From Limnoperna fortunei (Eukaryota; Mollusca; Bivalvia; Mytilida; Modiolidae): DNA of 64,000 nt. The stretch covers positions 55,944,074 to 56,008,073 of the forward strand of contig OX104113.1 in NCBI GenBank assembly GCA_944474755.1, given 5' to 3'. The notes below the pieces were generated by a model. That model was not told where the DNA came from, made no database searches, and saw only the letters and a program-made list of their open reading frames with translations. Positions 23,960 through 35,679 of this stretch are shown here, one piece after another. Position 1 is the first letter of the stretch, and every line of letters begins with the position of its first letter. A program made the position numbers and the translations under genes.

Positions 23960-25078
23960 GTTAGTGCGTTAATATGACTAAATTTGAAAACAACGAAAAA
24001 TTGTTCAACCTCTAATTCCAATGGTCATAATTTATATCCCTGCAAATTCCAAACACGTGTTATTTTCACACATTTTTACCAGATCTTGTTATATGAGAAC
24101 TGCCAATTAATAGCGTCTTCACACTTTAACTATTGCGGCACTAATCTTTAATGAATTTAAGTAAACAAATTTTTCTTTGCCTTTCTTAGTCTGTTTCAAC
24201 TTGGTAGGATATTTACGGGAGACGAAAAATGGTGGAAACACGTTGGAAACTAATTTTTAACTAATGACTTCATAAACACTTCATAACGCCAAGCACGTGG
24301 CTTTCACTCAACATCCAAAAGCGGAATAACTCTAATTGACCTAGAGATTTCCAGTCGTCGTATAAAAGAGTTATTCTTATAGTTCCGATTTAAACAGAAA
24401 TGCAATCTTTGGTACGAAAAAACACTATAAAAGCGTTTTTAATGCATTTTGGAGTAAGAAAATCGAATTTTGAATACGTAGGGGCACCTCATGGAAATTT
24501 GAAAAAATAAGACTTCCCCTTTTCGATCCCCATTTTTCAGTCGGAAAAGCAACTGGAACCTATATTTTTATAACACAAAACGAACCCCGTATTATTTAAC
24601 AAAGGTATCATGTCCATTTAACATTATATTAATTATTAATCATTCAACGAAATAATAATCGAATAGGGGTGTAACCCAGTGTGGAAAATAACATCGAAAA
24701 GCTAATGGTTCTTTGCATTCTGTATGATACACTGGAGGATGTCATTTTGTTTACCTTGAATACTGAAAGTAATCCGCCCAGAGGACATATCGATTTATAA
24801 ACTATTTGGGATGAAGTAATTTTAAGTGCTTTTATCCAATCAAAACACTTGTTATAGAAACATTGCAGCATAAATAGAATTATATAAGAGGTAAATATGC
24901 AGCCCATGTTGACTAATTTTAAAGCAACTAGCTGTATCAGTTGAAAAGGACTTTGATCATTTAGAGAAAGTTTTTCATGTGTAATTCTAAATTTTGCTTT
25001 AAAGTTTAAATATTTCCATATGTAATTTTCAAAATTGTTAATAAACCTTGTAATAATAATGACCATGTTGGGTTAATA
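23960..25078. other. Unassigned; 140-codon minus frame at 24644-25066
   Basis: The 140-codon frame is rich in Phe, Ile and Leu. I recognise no family, find no splice context, and think it may be chance in AT-rich DNA. I keep it only as a weak hypothetical. Confidence 0.25.
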
Positions 25079-25690
25079 TACTCTTCAAAAGAAGAAATGC
25101 ATGGCTACGTTTGAATTTATCAAAATGACGTTCGACTCCCAAACTAAGGTTGCACGGACTAAAATTTGAACCATAGTTCCATTTCCAGACCATGGGCCCT
25201 ATATCAACAGACCGGTACGACTAATGACCGTCCAAGATGTGGTAGACCACGCATAACCACAGCACGTCGGGTATTCCATCTATGGAATCGAACAGTCACA
25301 TCAACTGCAATCGGAATACCTGGATTGCGAAGAATCAGCTCCCAAACTGTCAGAAACCGTCTCCGAAAACATGGAATTAGACCCACGCAACCAACCGAAT
25401 TTTGGAGAAGTTTTGATGTGTGTTACATCGACGGGAAAGAGTCAGATGGTGCAACACGTTGAGTGTATGGAGACTCCAGAACTGACACAGGATATGGTTT
25501 AGTGACGAGTCTTTGTTCTTCCAACAGACGCGTGATAATAGAACGTTCACTGCGGACGAAATGAACGATTCGCGCAGTCATGTGTCCATGAAGTCGATAG
25601 ATTCGGCTGAGGTAGCGTCATGATGTGGGTGGCGACCTCAGATGACAGAAAGTCACAGCTTTTGTACGTCCCACACAGCTTAACGGCTTA
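25079..25690 (+). pseudogene. Tc1-like transposon fragment (5' half)
   Basis: The left end near 25079 reads ATACTCTTCAAAAGAAGAAA, a usual Tc1-type terminal repeat. Coding pieces: SISRPWALYQQTGTTNDRPR then CGRPRITT (paired-type DNA binding), IPGLRRISSQTVRNRLRKHG, and after frameshifts WFSDESLFFQQTRDNR with the first catalytic Asp near 25503, then GSVMMWVATSDDRKSQL. The part with the other two catalytic residues and the right terminal repeat is absent, so the copy is 3'-deleted. It is a different family from the 16.9-kb copy. Confidence 0.8.
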
Positions 25691-25734
25691 ACTTCTCTCG
25701 AGATCTGCTGTTAGACTCTTCGATTTCAAATATA

Positions 25735-26311
25735 CAGTAGTATAAAGATGACCAATGTGCAAATCAGTCTGATCTTTGAACTGAGGTTATGTTTCGGTCA
25801 TTCCAGATTGTCTACAATCTTGTCATTGCCGCTGTTGTTTGCGTTCTCCAAGACAGTATTTCGGGTGTTGATATTTTATATGTGACAATGGATCCAAGGT
25901 ATTGAGGTACAGTTTCATAGTTTCTGCCCATTTGATTATATAATGTCTTTATTCTGAGGTTGGAGGTATTTTCAAACAGTAACCTCATGTTAAAATCTGC
26001 TATCTTGTTCTTCGCCTTGTCTACCACAATGATTAGCCTGCCTGTGGCTTCAGTCTAAATATTGAGAATTTCAACGCGACTTGTCTTAAATGACATTCAA
26101 GGATCGATGTAGGCTGTTTAATATGTTGGGATGTGTAGTTATACAAGTCTGAAAAGTACTCTGTTCGTCTCGGCAAAATATCTTTTTCTTCTGTGAGATA
26201 TTTGCTATCTTCATCCTGTATAACGGAAGTGCGTCCATGTTTTGTACTAGTTAGGTTGATATGTGTTTGTACAGTTATTTTTCTTGTGGCATATGTCTTA
26301 ACATTGTTCAT
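25735..26311 (-). pseudogene. RTE-like LINE remnant with most of the palm deleted
   Basis: Minus strand 26311-26033 reads TSVIQDEDSKYLTEEKDILP followed by TEYFSDLYN, the linker between endonuclease and reverse transcriptase. Directly after (26027-25812) comes RIKTLYNQMGRNYETVPQYL then GSIVT and TPEILSWRTQTTAAMTRL, the thumb region beyond the YADD motif. The whole catalytic palm that should lie between is missing, so an internal deletion of several hundred bp joined them. TIWNDRN follows past a stop. Confidence 0.65.
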
Positions 26312-26463
26312 CTATCCAGGTTTCCTTTATAAGTAAGTAACCAAGTCAGTAGGTTAATTGTTTATTATAGTGACATGTGTAAAATGCAATGTGACGCAAC
26401 AACAACAACATATATAGAAACACTCGCCGATGAGAAATATAAGTCCACTGGGATCGTGCAAAG

Positions 26464-26577
26464 ACTGACCAACGAATGGCCTTAGTCACTGAGTGTCAAT
26501 ATAAATAAATAAATTTATTATTTATTTATTATTTATTTATATTGACACTCAGTGACTTAGGCCATTCGTTGGTCAGT
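26464..26577. repeat. 114-bp near-perfect palindrome
   Basis: ACTGACCAACGAATGGCC at the left edge pairs with GGCCATTCGTTGGTCAGT at the right edge, with an AAT/ATTT-rich centre. A further copy of one arm plus about 40 bp of downstream flank lies at 27035-27126. Confidence 0.85.
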
Positions 26578-26839
26578 CTGTGTCTAGATTTTTGACAAGA
26601 AACACTGTCATTTGTATCGCTGCATAATCTTCTAGACTAGTATATTATTTTTTGTTTATGCTGTATCGTCATGTTTGTCGATCCGATTACTTAATAAGTT
26701 TACTGGTTGGTAATCTCATTAGATTTTTTATATAATATTTTGAACTACCTGTATTGTGTATTTACACGATCTCATTGGACTTATACTTTTCCATCTCTAA
26801 ATGAAAAAAATACTTTAAGCATTTAGAGTTAAACGCCAC

Positions 26840-26930
26840 TAATGAGTCTTAAGTAGACGAAACGCGCGTCTGGCGTAATGAATTTGTCACCTTGGTGATT
26901 TTGATTACATCTTGTTGGAATATTTGAGCA
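26840..26930. repeat. Interspersed repeat with GACGAAACGCGCGTCTGGCG
   Basis: The motif at 26858 followed by GTCACCTTGGTGATTTTGAT is one I remember from many Mytilus gene and transcript sequences. This is memory of a common repeat, not a database match. Confidence 0.45.
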
Positions 26931-27034
26931 AAGCCAAGTAACAGCACGGCACGTCGCGGGTGGCGGACTGGTAGAAGTTTTAGGTTCAGTTGGAGTGAGA
27001 AAGTTTAAGATCAATATGTTATGACTTGTTTACG

Positions 27035-27126
27035 TTATTTATTTATATTGACACTCAATGACTAAGGCCATTCGCTGGTCAGTCTGTGTCTAGATTTTTG
27101 ACAAGAAACACCGTCATTTGTATCGA
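27035..27126 (+). repeat. Third copy of the 26.46-kb palindrome arm
   Basis: TATTTATATTGACACTCA, GGCCATTCGCTGGTCAGTCT and TTTTTGACAAGAAACAC match 26530-26620 with few differences. Confidence 0.8.
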
Positions 27127-27139
27127 AGTTATGCAACTG

Positions 27140-27270
27140 CTATTATGGAAGTGTTCCAGTATTTCTTTCTTAATTTTCCAGCCTTGGGAACGTAGTCATT
27201 TTTCAGAACATTTGCAGAAGGCGGTACCTATTTTTGTGTTATCAACTCCTTCTACAGTTTTCAACCCAGA
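27140..27270 (+). repeat. Direct repeat, copy 1 (partner 27716-27832)
   Basis: TATTATGGAAGTGTTCCAG, TAGTCATTTTTCAGAACATT and TTGCAGAAGNCGGTACCTA are shared in order with 27716-27832. Confidence 0.75.
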
Positions 27271-27715
27271 TCTTTGAAACTTCACAGAAAGATTGCACAT
27301 TTATCAAAGTTGTGTACCTTTTAATATGAATGTAGGCGCAGCCTAAATGCGAGCGTAGCACATTGTTTATGTCGTTACTTCAGAGCCCCCTAACAGTGCC
27401 TCTGCATTCCATTGATAACGTGACGTCTTACTCTAATGTGTTGGTGACGTCACAAAACTCAATTTCAAATACAGCGTTTCAGATTGAAAAAAAAATTGTC
27501 TGGCAATTTTGTAGTAATTTAAAAAATAAACACTTCAATTTTATCTATGTCAGAATTATTTTCTGTCTACTTTTATATTATATATTTTTTCGTTCGTCTA
27601 CAATATTTTCTTCGGATAGCTCAGCTACCATCCGAAATGGATTTGTTCATATGGATCACGTGACTTTTTTTACACACGCATGTAACCGTATAGCTCGCAT
27701 CTGCGATGCTCGCTA

Positions 27716-27832
27716 TTATGGAAGTGTTCCAGGATTTTTTTCTTTATTTTCCAGGCTTTGAAACTTAGTCATTTTTCAGAACATTTGCAGAAGACGGTAC
27801 CTACATTGTGTAATCAACTCCTACATTTTTTT
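27716..27832 (+). repeat. Direct repeat, copy 2
   Basis: Second copy about 576 bp downstream of the first. The two flank the 27290-27715 stretch, which contains TGCGAGCG and GCTCGC words near its edges. Confidence 0.75.
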
Positions 27833-28239
27833 TACACAGACCCATGCACAACCTACTTCCAACAAATTGTAAACCATTCTTTATTTGTTTAGTTACTTGC
27901 TTCGCAACCCTGCCATTTCAGACTTTTGCGATTTTTAGTTGTGCTAAGGTATTATCTGCATAGTTGAATAATTAAAGTGTAATGTAGAACCATCAGCTTT
28001 TGGCATAATAGAAACGTCACAGTCTGGCAAGGTTTAATGTTTATTTTTCTTAGAAATCGTTGGATACAAAAGAGAATCGAGATCAATACTTAACCATGAA
28101 AGATTTCAAGTTACTTTAAAATCGAAATTATTTAAACTTCAAAGTGATTCATTTCAGAATATATAATGTTAGATTTTATTATAAAAATCAGTTATTAACA
28201 GCACCACGTACAGTTATTTGGAATGCCATAGCTATCTTA

Positions 28240-28510
28240 TGTATTATAAGATAATTATATGCTGTTGTTTCATTTTTATTTGCTGTGGTTTCGTAATTAT
28301 ATGCTGTTGTTCCTTTATTATATTTTGTGGCTTTATTGTTATATGCTGTGGTTTCGTGATTATATGATGTTATTCCATCAATTTATAGTTGTGGTTCCGG
28401 CATTACATGTTGTAGTTTCATAATTACATGCTGAGGTTTCGTAATTACATGCTGTGGTTCCTTTATTATATGCAATGGTTTCGGAATAACCTGCTGTTGA
28501 TTCATCATTA
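28240..28510 (+). repeat. Degenerate tandem repeat of about 23 bp
   Basis: Roughly eleven units like TATATGCTGTGGTTTCGTAAT with many substitutions. Inverted-sense units (CGAAACCAAAGCATATA, CAACAGCATATAATTA) appear at 35890-35940. Confidence 0.75.
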
Positions 28511-30280
28511 TAATGAGCTAAATTATTATAATAAGATTACATTTTATATCCCGCCACACGAAGTTGAGAGGTATTATATGTGATACCCTCTGTTTGGACG
28601 TTGTACCTCGAAAACGTGGCGACGGATTTCAGCTGTTCAGTATTATAAAAGGAAGATCAAGTTCAATTTTCAGCCCAATCCAATTTGGAGTTTTTGATAT
28701 ACGAAAGTTTTTTGGTCAAAAGTTGACGGTTTCCCAATGATAACTTGAAACACGTAAACTGATTGTGTTAAAACTTTTCGCAGCTGTTAAGCACTCTCTA
28801 TACTATTAGATTTGCAGACTTTTTATTATAGCTGTCGACAATTGACAGAAATATTATATTAAAATAAAATAGTGAGTGTGTATAATGTACATTATTTCAT
28901 ATAGTAGTTGTCTTAATTAGCGCAGCTAATATCTTTTTCCGGTATTGGTTCCCGTTCGGTTTCGCTTTTATTAAATTAAAAAAAAAATATAGTCTCGATC
29001 ACCCAGACGCATAATAATTGTATTTAGGATCACCTTGTTGTAATTTCGCTACCAATAAGTTGAGACAAAACAATCATTCTATTTTAGAGCCCTATTTTCA
29101 AACCATGAAAACATGTCTCTACTTATAAAATAACGTCACAGTAAGACTCTCTTGATTGTGCATAACAATAATATTTGTTTAATTAAATGATAAAATAATA
29201 TTTTATAAAAATATTCAACGTAAACTTTTGGCAAAATTTTTAAGACACTTCTTCATATGAACGGAGGTAGTTTTTTAGACAATAAGAAAACACCATTGCA
29301 ATCAGAAACTTTCGCCAATTTTTGGGCGTAATGATAACCAGTTCAATATAGAGACGAATCCAGAAGCACAAATGTAATGAAAGCTGTCTGGATGATGGAG
29401 ACTTAAAAATAGACAGAGGCCGTGTTTTCTAAACTATCCAATATGTCTTATGAAATGTCTTAGGACATAATTTAGGAACGACATAGGGTCGTCTTAATTC
29501 GTGTCGTAAACCTCACACCGAAAGTATCCTTAGACCATCATAGCAAAGATGTTAAAACTCTGTTTAAAGTATCTCTCAACAATTTATACATGTGTGATTA
29601 ATTAAGAAATTCATAAAGTCAGCAAAATATAATGTGGACTGCAAATCAATATTTTGTGAACATGTATCAATAAATATATAATTGTAAGTATTATATGTAA
29701 AATATTAAAATTGGTACAAGTTAAAACATAAATTTCTCGTTTATATGACTTTCAATGTGGTATAATTTGGAGCAATTTTATAATTAATCAAGTTTGACTG
29801 CACGAAGTCTTCTTTTTTCTGGTTCAAAGGTTGATTTCGTGCTGTAAACCTTACTTTTTGTATATAAATAAGACTACAAGTAGTGTTCTAGCTAAGGGTC
29901 AGGCAGTGGGCGGCACATCAAAAATTTTGTTTTTAGATTTTTTGGCTTAGCTGCATTCATTTTGATATAAAAACAAATTCTAACAAGATTTTACATTTGA
30001 AAAAGTGTCAATTGCCTAGATAATTTTTGACTGGTTACATAGAGAAAAATTTGGCTGGAAAATTTCCCGGCATTTTTCACTGTACAATTCAACTAAATTT
30101 CAAATGATTATATCTTAAAAAGGCAAAATAATTCAGAAATTTAATAAATAAGAATGTTGTTATATTGGATAGTTTTATCAAATTCCATGATCAAACGTTT
30201 GCGTTTTTTTCCTTCATGTGCCATCACATGTATGCATTTTGCCGGATTCTTCCGTGGACTGATACTTTACACAATTTATT
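28511..30280. other. Unassigned AT-rich stretch with dispersed repeats
   Basis: 28640-28780 (GAAGATCAAGTTCAATTTTCA, GTTTCCCAATGATAACTTG) resembles 30880-30980 (GAAGATAAAGTTCAATTTTC, TTTCCAAATGATAACTTGG). No gene recognised. Confidence 0.4.
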
Positions 30281-30283
30281 GTA

Positions 30284-30382
30284 ATGAGTAAGAAAAGGGG
30301 TACACAATTTACGGAAACCGAGCTTCAAATTTTGCTAGTAGAGATTAAAAAGCACAAGTCAGTGCTATTTAACACACTTTCA
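30284..30382 (+). pseudogene. Myb/SANT-like N-terminal fragment
   Basis: ATG at 30284 opens MSKKRGTQFTETELQILLVE then IKKHKSVLFNTL, which resembles the first helix of Myb/SANT-like domains found in Harbinger/ISL2EU DNA-binding proteins and NAIF1-type proteins. The similarity stops after about 32 codons and AT-rich sequence follows. Stretches on both sides (29430-29530 and 30450-30600) share TGTCTTATGA-like and GTCTTAGGAC-like words in opposite senses, so this may be the relic of a DNA transposon of about 1.2 kb. Confidence 0.4.
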
Positions 30383-31089
30383 TATATAATATTGAAACTT
30401 AAAAATAAAAATGTAAAAATTAAAATAAATTAAATTAATGACCATCTTAAGAAAATCTAAAGTTATGATAAAAATGAGGACATGGCATAAATAACGACAT
30501 CTTCGGTAACACGATTTAAGACAAAGATGTGTGCAAAGATTGTCTTATGACATATCTTAGTCCTAAAACATCTTCGATGACAATGCCCAGAATTGTAAGA
30601 CTACGCACAGTGGGCGTGGATAAGATACGGTATACATAGATAAGGCACGGTCCGTTGTATTTTTTTTTGTCAGACTTGTTTTCGACCGCTGCCAGAAGGA
30701 TATGTTTTTCTTTGTATATTTATTTCAAATGGAAACAATTTCGAAAAATGATTTTGAGGGCCAGATTAACATAGTTTTCACTCCATGCACTGACCAGATA
30801 ATTCTTCCGGATCAAAATATGGACAAGGTTTTGTTATTGTTTAAATTGTTATAATACAGGTACCTTATAGTAAAATGAAGATAAAGTTCAATTTTCATCA
30901 CATCCCATTTGTAGTTTTAGGTAATGTAATTAAAAAATGTCAAATATTGGCAGTTTCCAAATGATAACTTGGAAAACGAAGTGCACAATCTAAAGGATTA
31001 TATCTTTTCTCCTGATCTAAAGTCAAATCATTTGTGTGTGGAGAACGTGGAAGCGTATGAAATCCGGTGTTCCACAGGATGGGATTCTC

Positions 31090-32022
31090 TTATTTATACT
31101 TTAAATTAACTTTACTTTATTTGCGAAAGTTACACCCGTACGGGTCAAAGGAAACATAAACTGTTACACAATAAACGATACACATGACAATACGACAAAA
31201 AAGTATAGAGAATATCATTACATAATACAAACAAGATAATAACAGCTAGTTAAATGAATGTATTTAAAATATTATACTAAAGGAACTTTGACCAATGTGA
31301 ACCCTATGTTCGTAGTGCCAATGACTGCTTTATAAAGTCGCATACAATTGGAATCAGTTCCAATTTCGGATTCAAAATTTGGTGCATATGGATAATTTGA
31401 TTATTGAGATCAATATATTGATTTAAATTTAATTTATAGAACATAGTTCTTCTTAATTCTTTGTTAATATTACAATGTAAGAGAAAATGATATTCGTCTT
31501 CGACAACTTCACATACAGAACACAATTTATTTTCTCTTGCTATATTTCTATATCTTCCTAATTCTATATTAAGTTTGTGGTCGCTGACAGTTATGTTAAA
31601 AGTTGCCTGTTTTTAAAACTCGTTTCTTTCAATAGATACTTTTCTAAGCCAAATTCAGTCTTTATTTGTTTATATAAAAATAATTTAGAATCATCGGTAA
31701 AGCTGGATAGTTTCTGCATTATTTTATTTTTGTAATTATCTTCTACTTTTTGTTTAATATTACATTTTAAGTTCTTTTTAATTTTCAGAAAAGGTTTAAT
31801 TTTCAAATTCTGTAATATCTAAATCACACTCTTCAAATATCTTTGAAGCAAGGGTGTACCATGAGTACATTCCCTCGCTATGTAGTTTTTTGTTTAATAT
31901 ATGTGCCTCTTTCAATAATGGGTTAATATTTTCAGAGTTTACTCTACCGAAATACATCATTAGTTGAGTTTTAATAAAACTCTCAATTGGTAATCTTCCA
32001 AGTTCTGTCTTGGATGAGATAT
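31090..32022 (-). pseudogene. LINE 3' fragment (C-terminal zinc-knuckle type), minus strand
   Basis: Minus strand, in order: TELGRLPIESFIKTQLMMYF near 32010, HSEGMYSWYTLASKIFEECD, then FTDDSKLFLYKQIKTEFGLE, and after a frameshift ARENKLCSVCEVVEDEYHFL followed by LHCN (Cys-x2-Cys...His...Cys), ending at 31304. This is the C-terminal domain of an I/Nimb-like LINE, the same layout as the plus-strand copy at 34.6-35.2 kb. A non-coding tail of about 200 bp reaches about 31090. Confidence 0.7.
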
Positions 32023-32290
32023 TAACGACATCGTTACAGGTATCGAATCAACTATAAAGTTATTCGCAGATGACGCTAGCATATAGTAGAGAAAGAGAAT
32101 AGAAGACTGAATGCTTTGCGCAAATTTAGAATTTCCTTGACAGACTTAATTTGGAAAATGTTTTTTAATACATTCGACCCCATTAGAATACGCAGATGTC
32201 GTATGGGACAATAGCACGATGTTTTTATTGTCTGAGACGATAGCACGATAGTGTTTATTGTCTGAGGAGAAGCCGAACTAGGCCAATACA
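32023..32290 (+). pseudogene. Fragment of another LINE: FADD motif and LEYADVVWDN
   Basis: Plus strand: DIVTGIESTIKLFADDASI near 32026-32082 carries the reverse transcriptase catalytic Asp pair, and PLEYADVVWDNST near 32170-32215 is the conserved motif about 130 residues further on in intact LINEs. Here they are only about 40 codons apart, so the stretch is internally deleted. It abuts the minus-strand LINE without a gap. A different family from its neighbours. Confidence 0.6.
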
Positions 32291-32299
32291 AAACTCATC

Positions 32300-32800
32300 A
32301 CGCCATGATATTATATTTATGATATTTCACAGATGTTCAGTATGGTATTTAATGAATGATATTTAACCAAAGGCAATGCTGTAAGTGAATTAGTCCGACG
32401 CGGAATACTCAGTCCAATATCGACTATTTCTTATTGGTCTAGGTCAACCAAATATATGGTACTTTAAATCATATATTATATGGTTAAATGATATGTAAAA
32501 TCAATATAATGGCCGGAAGAAGTAACACAGGTGGTTGAATATCACACCAGGTATGACTTATCTTTTCCGATACTAGGATAGGAACCGCGGAATATTGCTG
32601 ACCCTTAGCCAGATAATTCTGAAAATGTGTTCAATTCACATAGACTAGACCTGTATATCTGATATACAGGTCTATGACTTTTCTTATATATTATTTGTAT
32701 ATAGTAGTGTTGTTTTAATTATTTTCATTAGACAACCATATAATGACACAATATATGCATATTATATCTAAGAAAATGCAAGTATGTGCATGTAAATCCG
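32300..32800. other. Unassigned, with a short perfect palindrome
   Basis: AGACCTGTATA TCTGATATACAGGTCT near 32645-32671 is self-complementary. No gene seen. Confidence 0.4.
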
Positions 32801-32819
32801 AGTTCATAAACACTAATCA

Positions 32820-35667
32820 CAATAAACAAGTCTAGCTGGACAATTTACTATTTGACCTCGAAAGGTTAAACTCCTCGGATAGTTGTAGTCAAGAAGATAT
32901 TGACGAGCTTACCAATAAAATATCACATTTATTCACCAGCAGTAGTAAGGAAGTGTTTAACAGACGACATAAGAAAAGTACATTTAAATCTGAATCTAAA
33001 CCATGGTATACAAATAAATGTTATGAACACAGGGAAAAATTCAACAGAGCAAGAAAGGCTTATAATATAAATAAAAATGAATCCAACCGACTTAATTTAC
33101 TGAAACATAGTAAACAATACAAGCAAGTTACTGCTAAAGCGTATAATAATTTCCAATTCAAACTAGAAAATAAGTTAAGAAATACTGCTTAAAGTAGTAG
33201 TAAAGAGTCATGGAACATTTTTAATAATTTCTTAAAAAATAATGGTGACAAAAGTAATGATATTCCATAAGAAGAACTCTATAAGCATTTTGAAAATCTG
33301 AACAAAAATACCACTGATGATGAAAATGAAATAGATTTTGATATTAATAATATAAGTCCTGAATTAGAAGATTTACTCAATGCACCAATTAACACGGAAG
33401 AGATCCAAAATCTAATTAAAGGTCTAAAAATGGTAAGTTACCTAGTGTTGATGATGTTAAAAATGAACATATTAAGTATACTATAGATGATATGTTGCCA
33501 ATATATGTACTACTTTTTAATATTATACTAGATAAAGGTTTGATCCCTGAATCATGGGGAAAGGGAATACTTATAACAATATATAAAAATAAAGGATCTA
33601 ATTCAGGTCCTAATTCATACAGAGGGGTTACGCTAAATTCATGTCTTAGCAAAGTTTTACTGCTCTACTTAACAATAGACTGACGGTGTTCTCCGATGAG
33701 TTCAATAATATCAAATGCTCAAGCAGGTTTTAGAAAAGGATTTTCAACTGTCGACAAAATTTGTGTACTCCATTCCCTCATCTCTATATATTTTGGGTTG
33801 GGTAAAAAGTTATTTTGTGCTTTTATAGATTTCAAAAGTGCTTTTGATTTGATTTGGAGAACGAGTCTCTGGCAAAAGATGTTAAAGTCAAGGATTCAAG
33901 GGAAGATATTCAATGTTATTCATTGTATGTATAGAAACATACAGACTTGTATAAGACATGGAAATTAATATTCCAATTTCTTTAATTGTGAAGTAGGTGT
34001 TAAACAGGGCGAAAAATTGTCACCCTTTTTATTCTCTTTATATCTCAATGATCTAGAAACTTTTTATTGGAAAATAATATAAGCAACATGGGAACTATAT
34101 CCAAAAAATTTGTAGAACATTTACAATGGTATGTTAAGATTTTTATTATATTATATGCAGATGACACAGTTATTATGGCGGAAAGTGAAAATGAATTACA
34201 AGATGCATTTTGCTGAATATATGGAAACTAAGTGTAAACACTCAAAAAACCAAAATTGTCATTTTTAGCAAGCGTAAATATAACCTGCAAAGATCTTTTA
34301 CATTATTTGGGGTAAAATTAGAGATTGTAGATAATTTTCCATATCTCGGTTTAGTTTTTAATTATAATGGGACCTTTTGTACTGCAAGAAAGAAATTGAT
34401 TGATCAGGCAAATAAAGCACTTTACGGTTGAAAACTTTCAAACTTGAGTTATATAAACCCTTTTATCTTTGATAAAATGTTATTGATTTGCAGCTCAGAT
34501 TGTTTGATTCACTTGTTGTTCCAATACTTATCTACTCTAGTGAAGTTTGGGGATTTGAGTCTAAAGAGGGGACCGAAAAGATACAGTTACAATTTTGTAA
34601 GAAAATACTAGGATTAAGAAACAACACCCCAAATTATATGGTATACGGGGAATTATGTCGTTTTCCTATTGAGGTTATCATTTAGATTAGAATGGCTGTG
34701 TTCTGGAATAGTCTACTGGAAAATAATAGTAAGTTGACCTACATGTTATTTAAACTCATGCTTAAACTTCACGAGAGCAACCAAATACAATTTAAATGGA
34801 TAGCATATATCAAATCTATTTATGATGATACAGGTCTTAGCTTTATCTGGTACCAGCAATTATCTGTTAAAAAGGATGTATTGAAAACCTTGTTGAAACA
34901 AAAACTACTTGGTCAATTTGTACAAAAATGGTTTTCTCAGATGCAAGAATCGTCAATAGGGGAATTTTATAGTAAATTCAAAATAGAATTCACATTGGAA
35001 CCCTATTTGCTAAGGTTACAAAAGAATGATAGAATTATTATGAGTAAATTAAGATGCTTCAATATTAAATTCCCAGTAGAAACTGGGAAATAGTTAAGAA
35101 TCCCCAAACATGAACGAATATGTAATCATTGTAAAATGTTAGGAAACGAATTTCATTATTTCTTTATCTGTAAAAATCCAGTGGTAGCCCAATTACGAGA
35201 GAAACTATGTACTATATGTTAACATATTGCAATATAACATATTGCAATGTTAAGCTATACCACAAAATTTGCTCTTTCATTAAACAAATTATGACACACC
35301 CACATATATATAGCATTAATATGAGTAACCTTATGTATTATCAAGCCTTACAAATTATTACTAACCTAAATATTTATTGATTATATACCCAAAAATAATA
35401 TTTAATCCTTCTTCCAAATTTATAAATATTTATAAGCACACGGTCTAATATTGTAAATCCTTGAATGAGAACACGTGATGTAATAGTGTACTTTTTGTAT
35501 ACATCATGTAGATGTGAGACTCGAATGATTCTCTGTTAACGGTTGGTTGATTTCCATATTATTTATGTGTTTGTTATTACCCTGATGCTATGTGAATATT
35601 GTTGTATGTTTTGACCTCTTGTACACGATGTGTCTGAGGATAATAAACCATTTGTCTTGTCTTGTCA
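32820..35667 (+). pseudogene. Degenerate I/Nimb-like LINE with most reverse transcriptase blocks
   Basis: In order: linker (NRRHKKSTFKSESKPWYTNK, 32956), PINTEEIQNLIKGLK (33388), after a frameshift DMLPIYVLLFNIILDKGLIP and YKNKGSNSGPNSYRGVTLNS (33580), NAQAGFRKGFSTVDKI (33717), FCAFIDFKSAFDLIWR with the first catalytic Asp (33820), VGVKQGEKLSPFLFSLYLND (33990), YADDTVIM with the Asp pair (34159), VDNFPYLGLVF (34330), PIEVII...MAVFWNSLL (34660) and a C-terminal HERICNHCKMLGNEFHYFFI knuckle (35110). At least five in-frame stops and several frameshifts. The endonuclease is missing, so it is 5'-truncated. The 3' end at about 35667 has a TTGTC pentamer repeat. Clade assignment is by motif memory. 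Confidence 0.85.
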
Positions 35668-35679
35668 TAATGTTAAAAA

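Noticed and set aside
24644..25066. 140-codon minus frame as a gene
   Set aside because: AT-driven amino-acid use, no domain, no splice or promoter context. Kept only as a weak note.
28240..28510. Telomere-like or centromere repeat
   Set aside because: The 23-bp unit is degenerate, short in extent and unlike TTAGGG.
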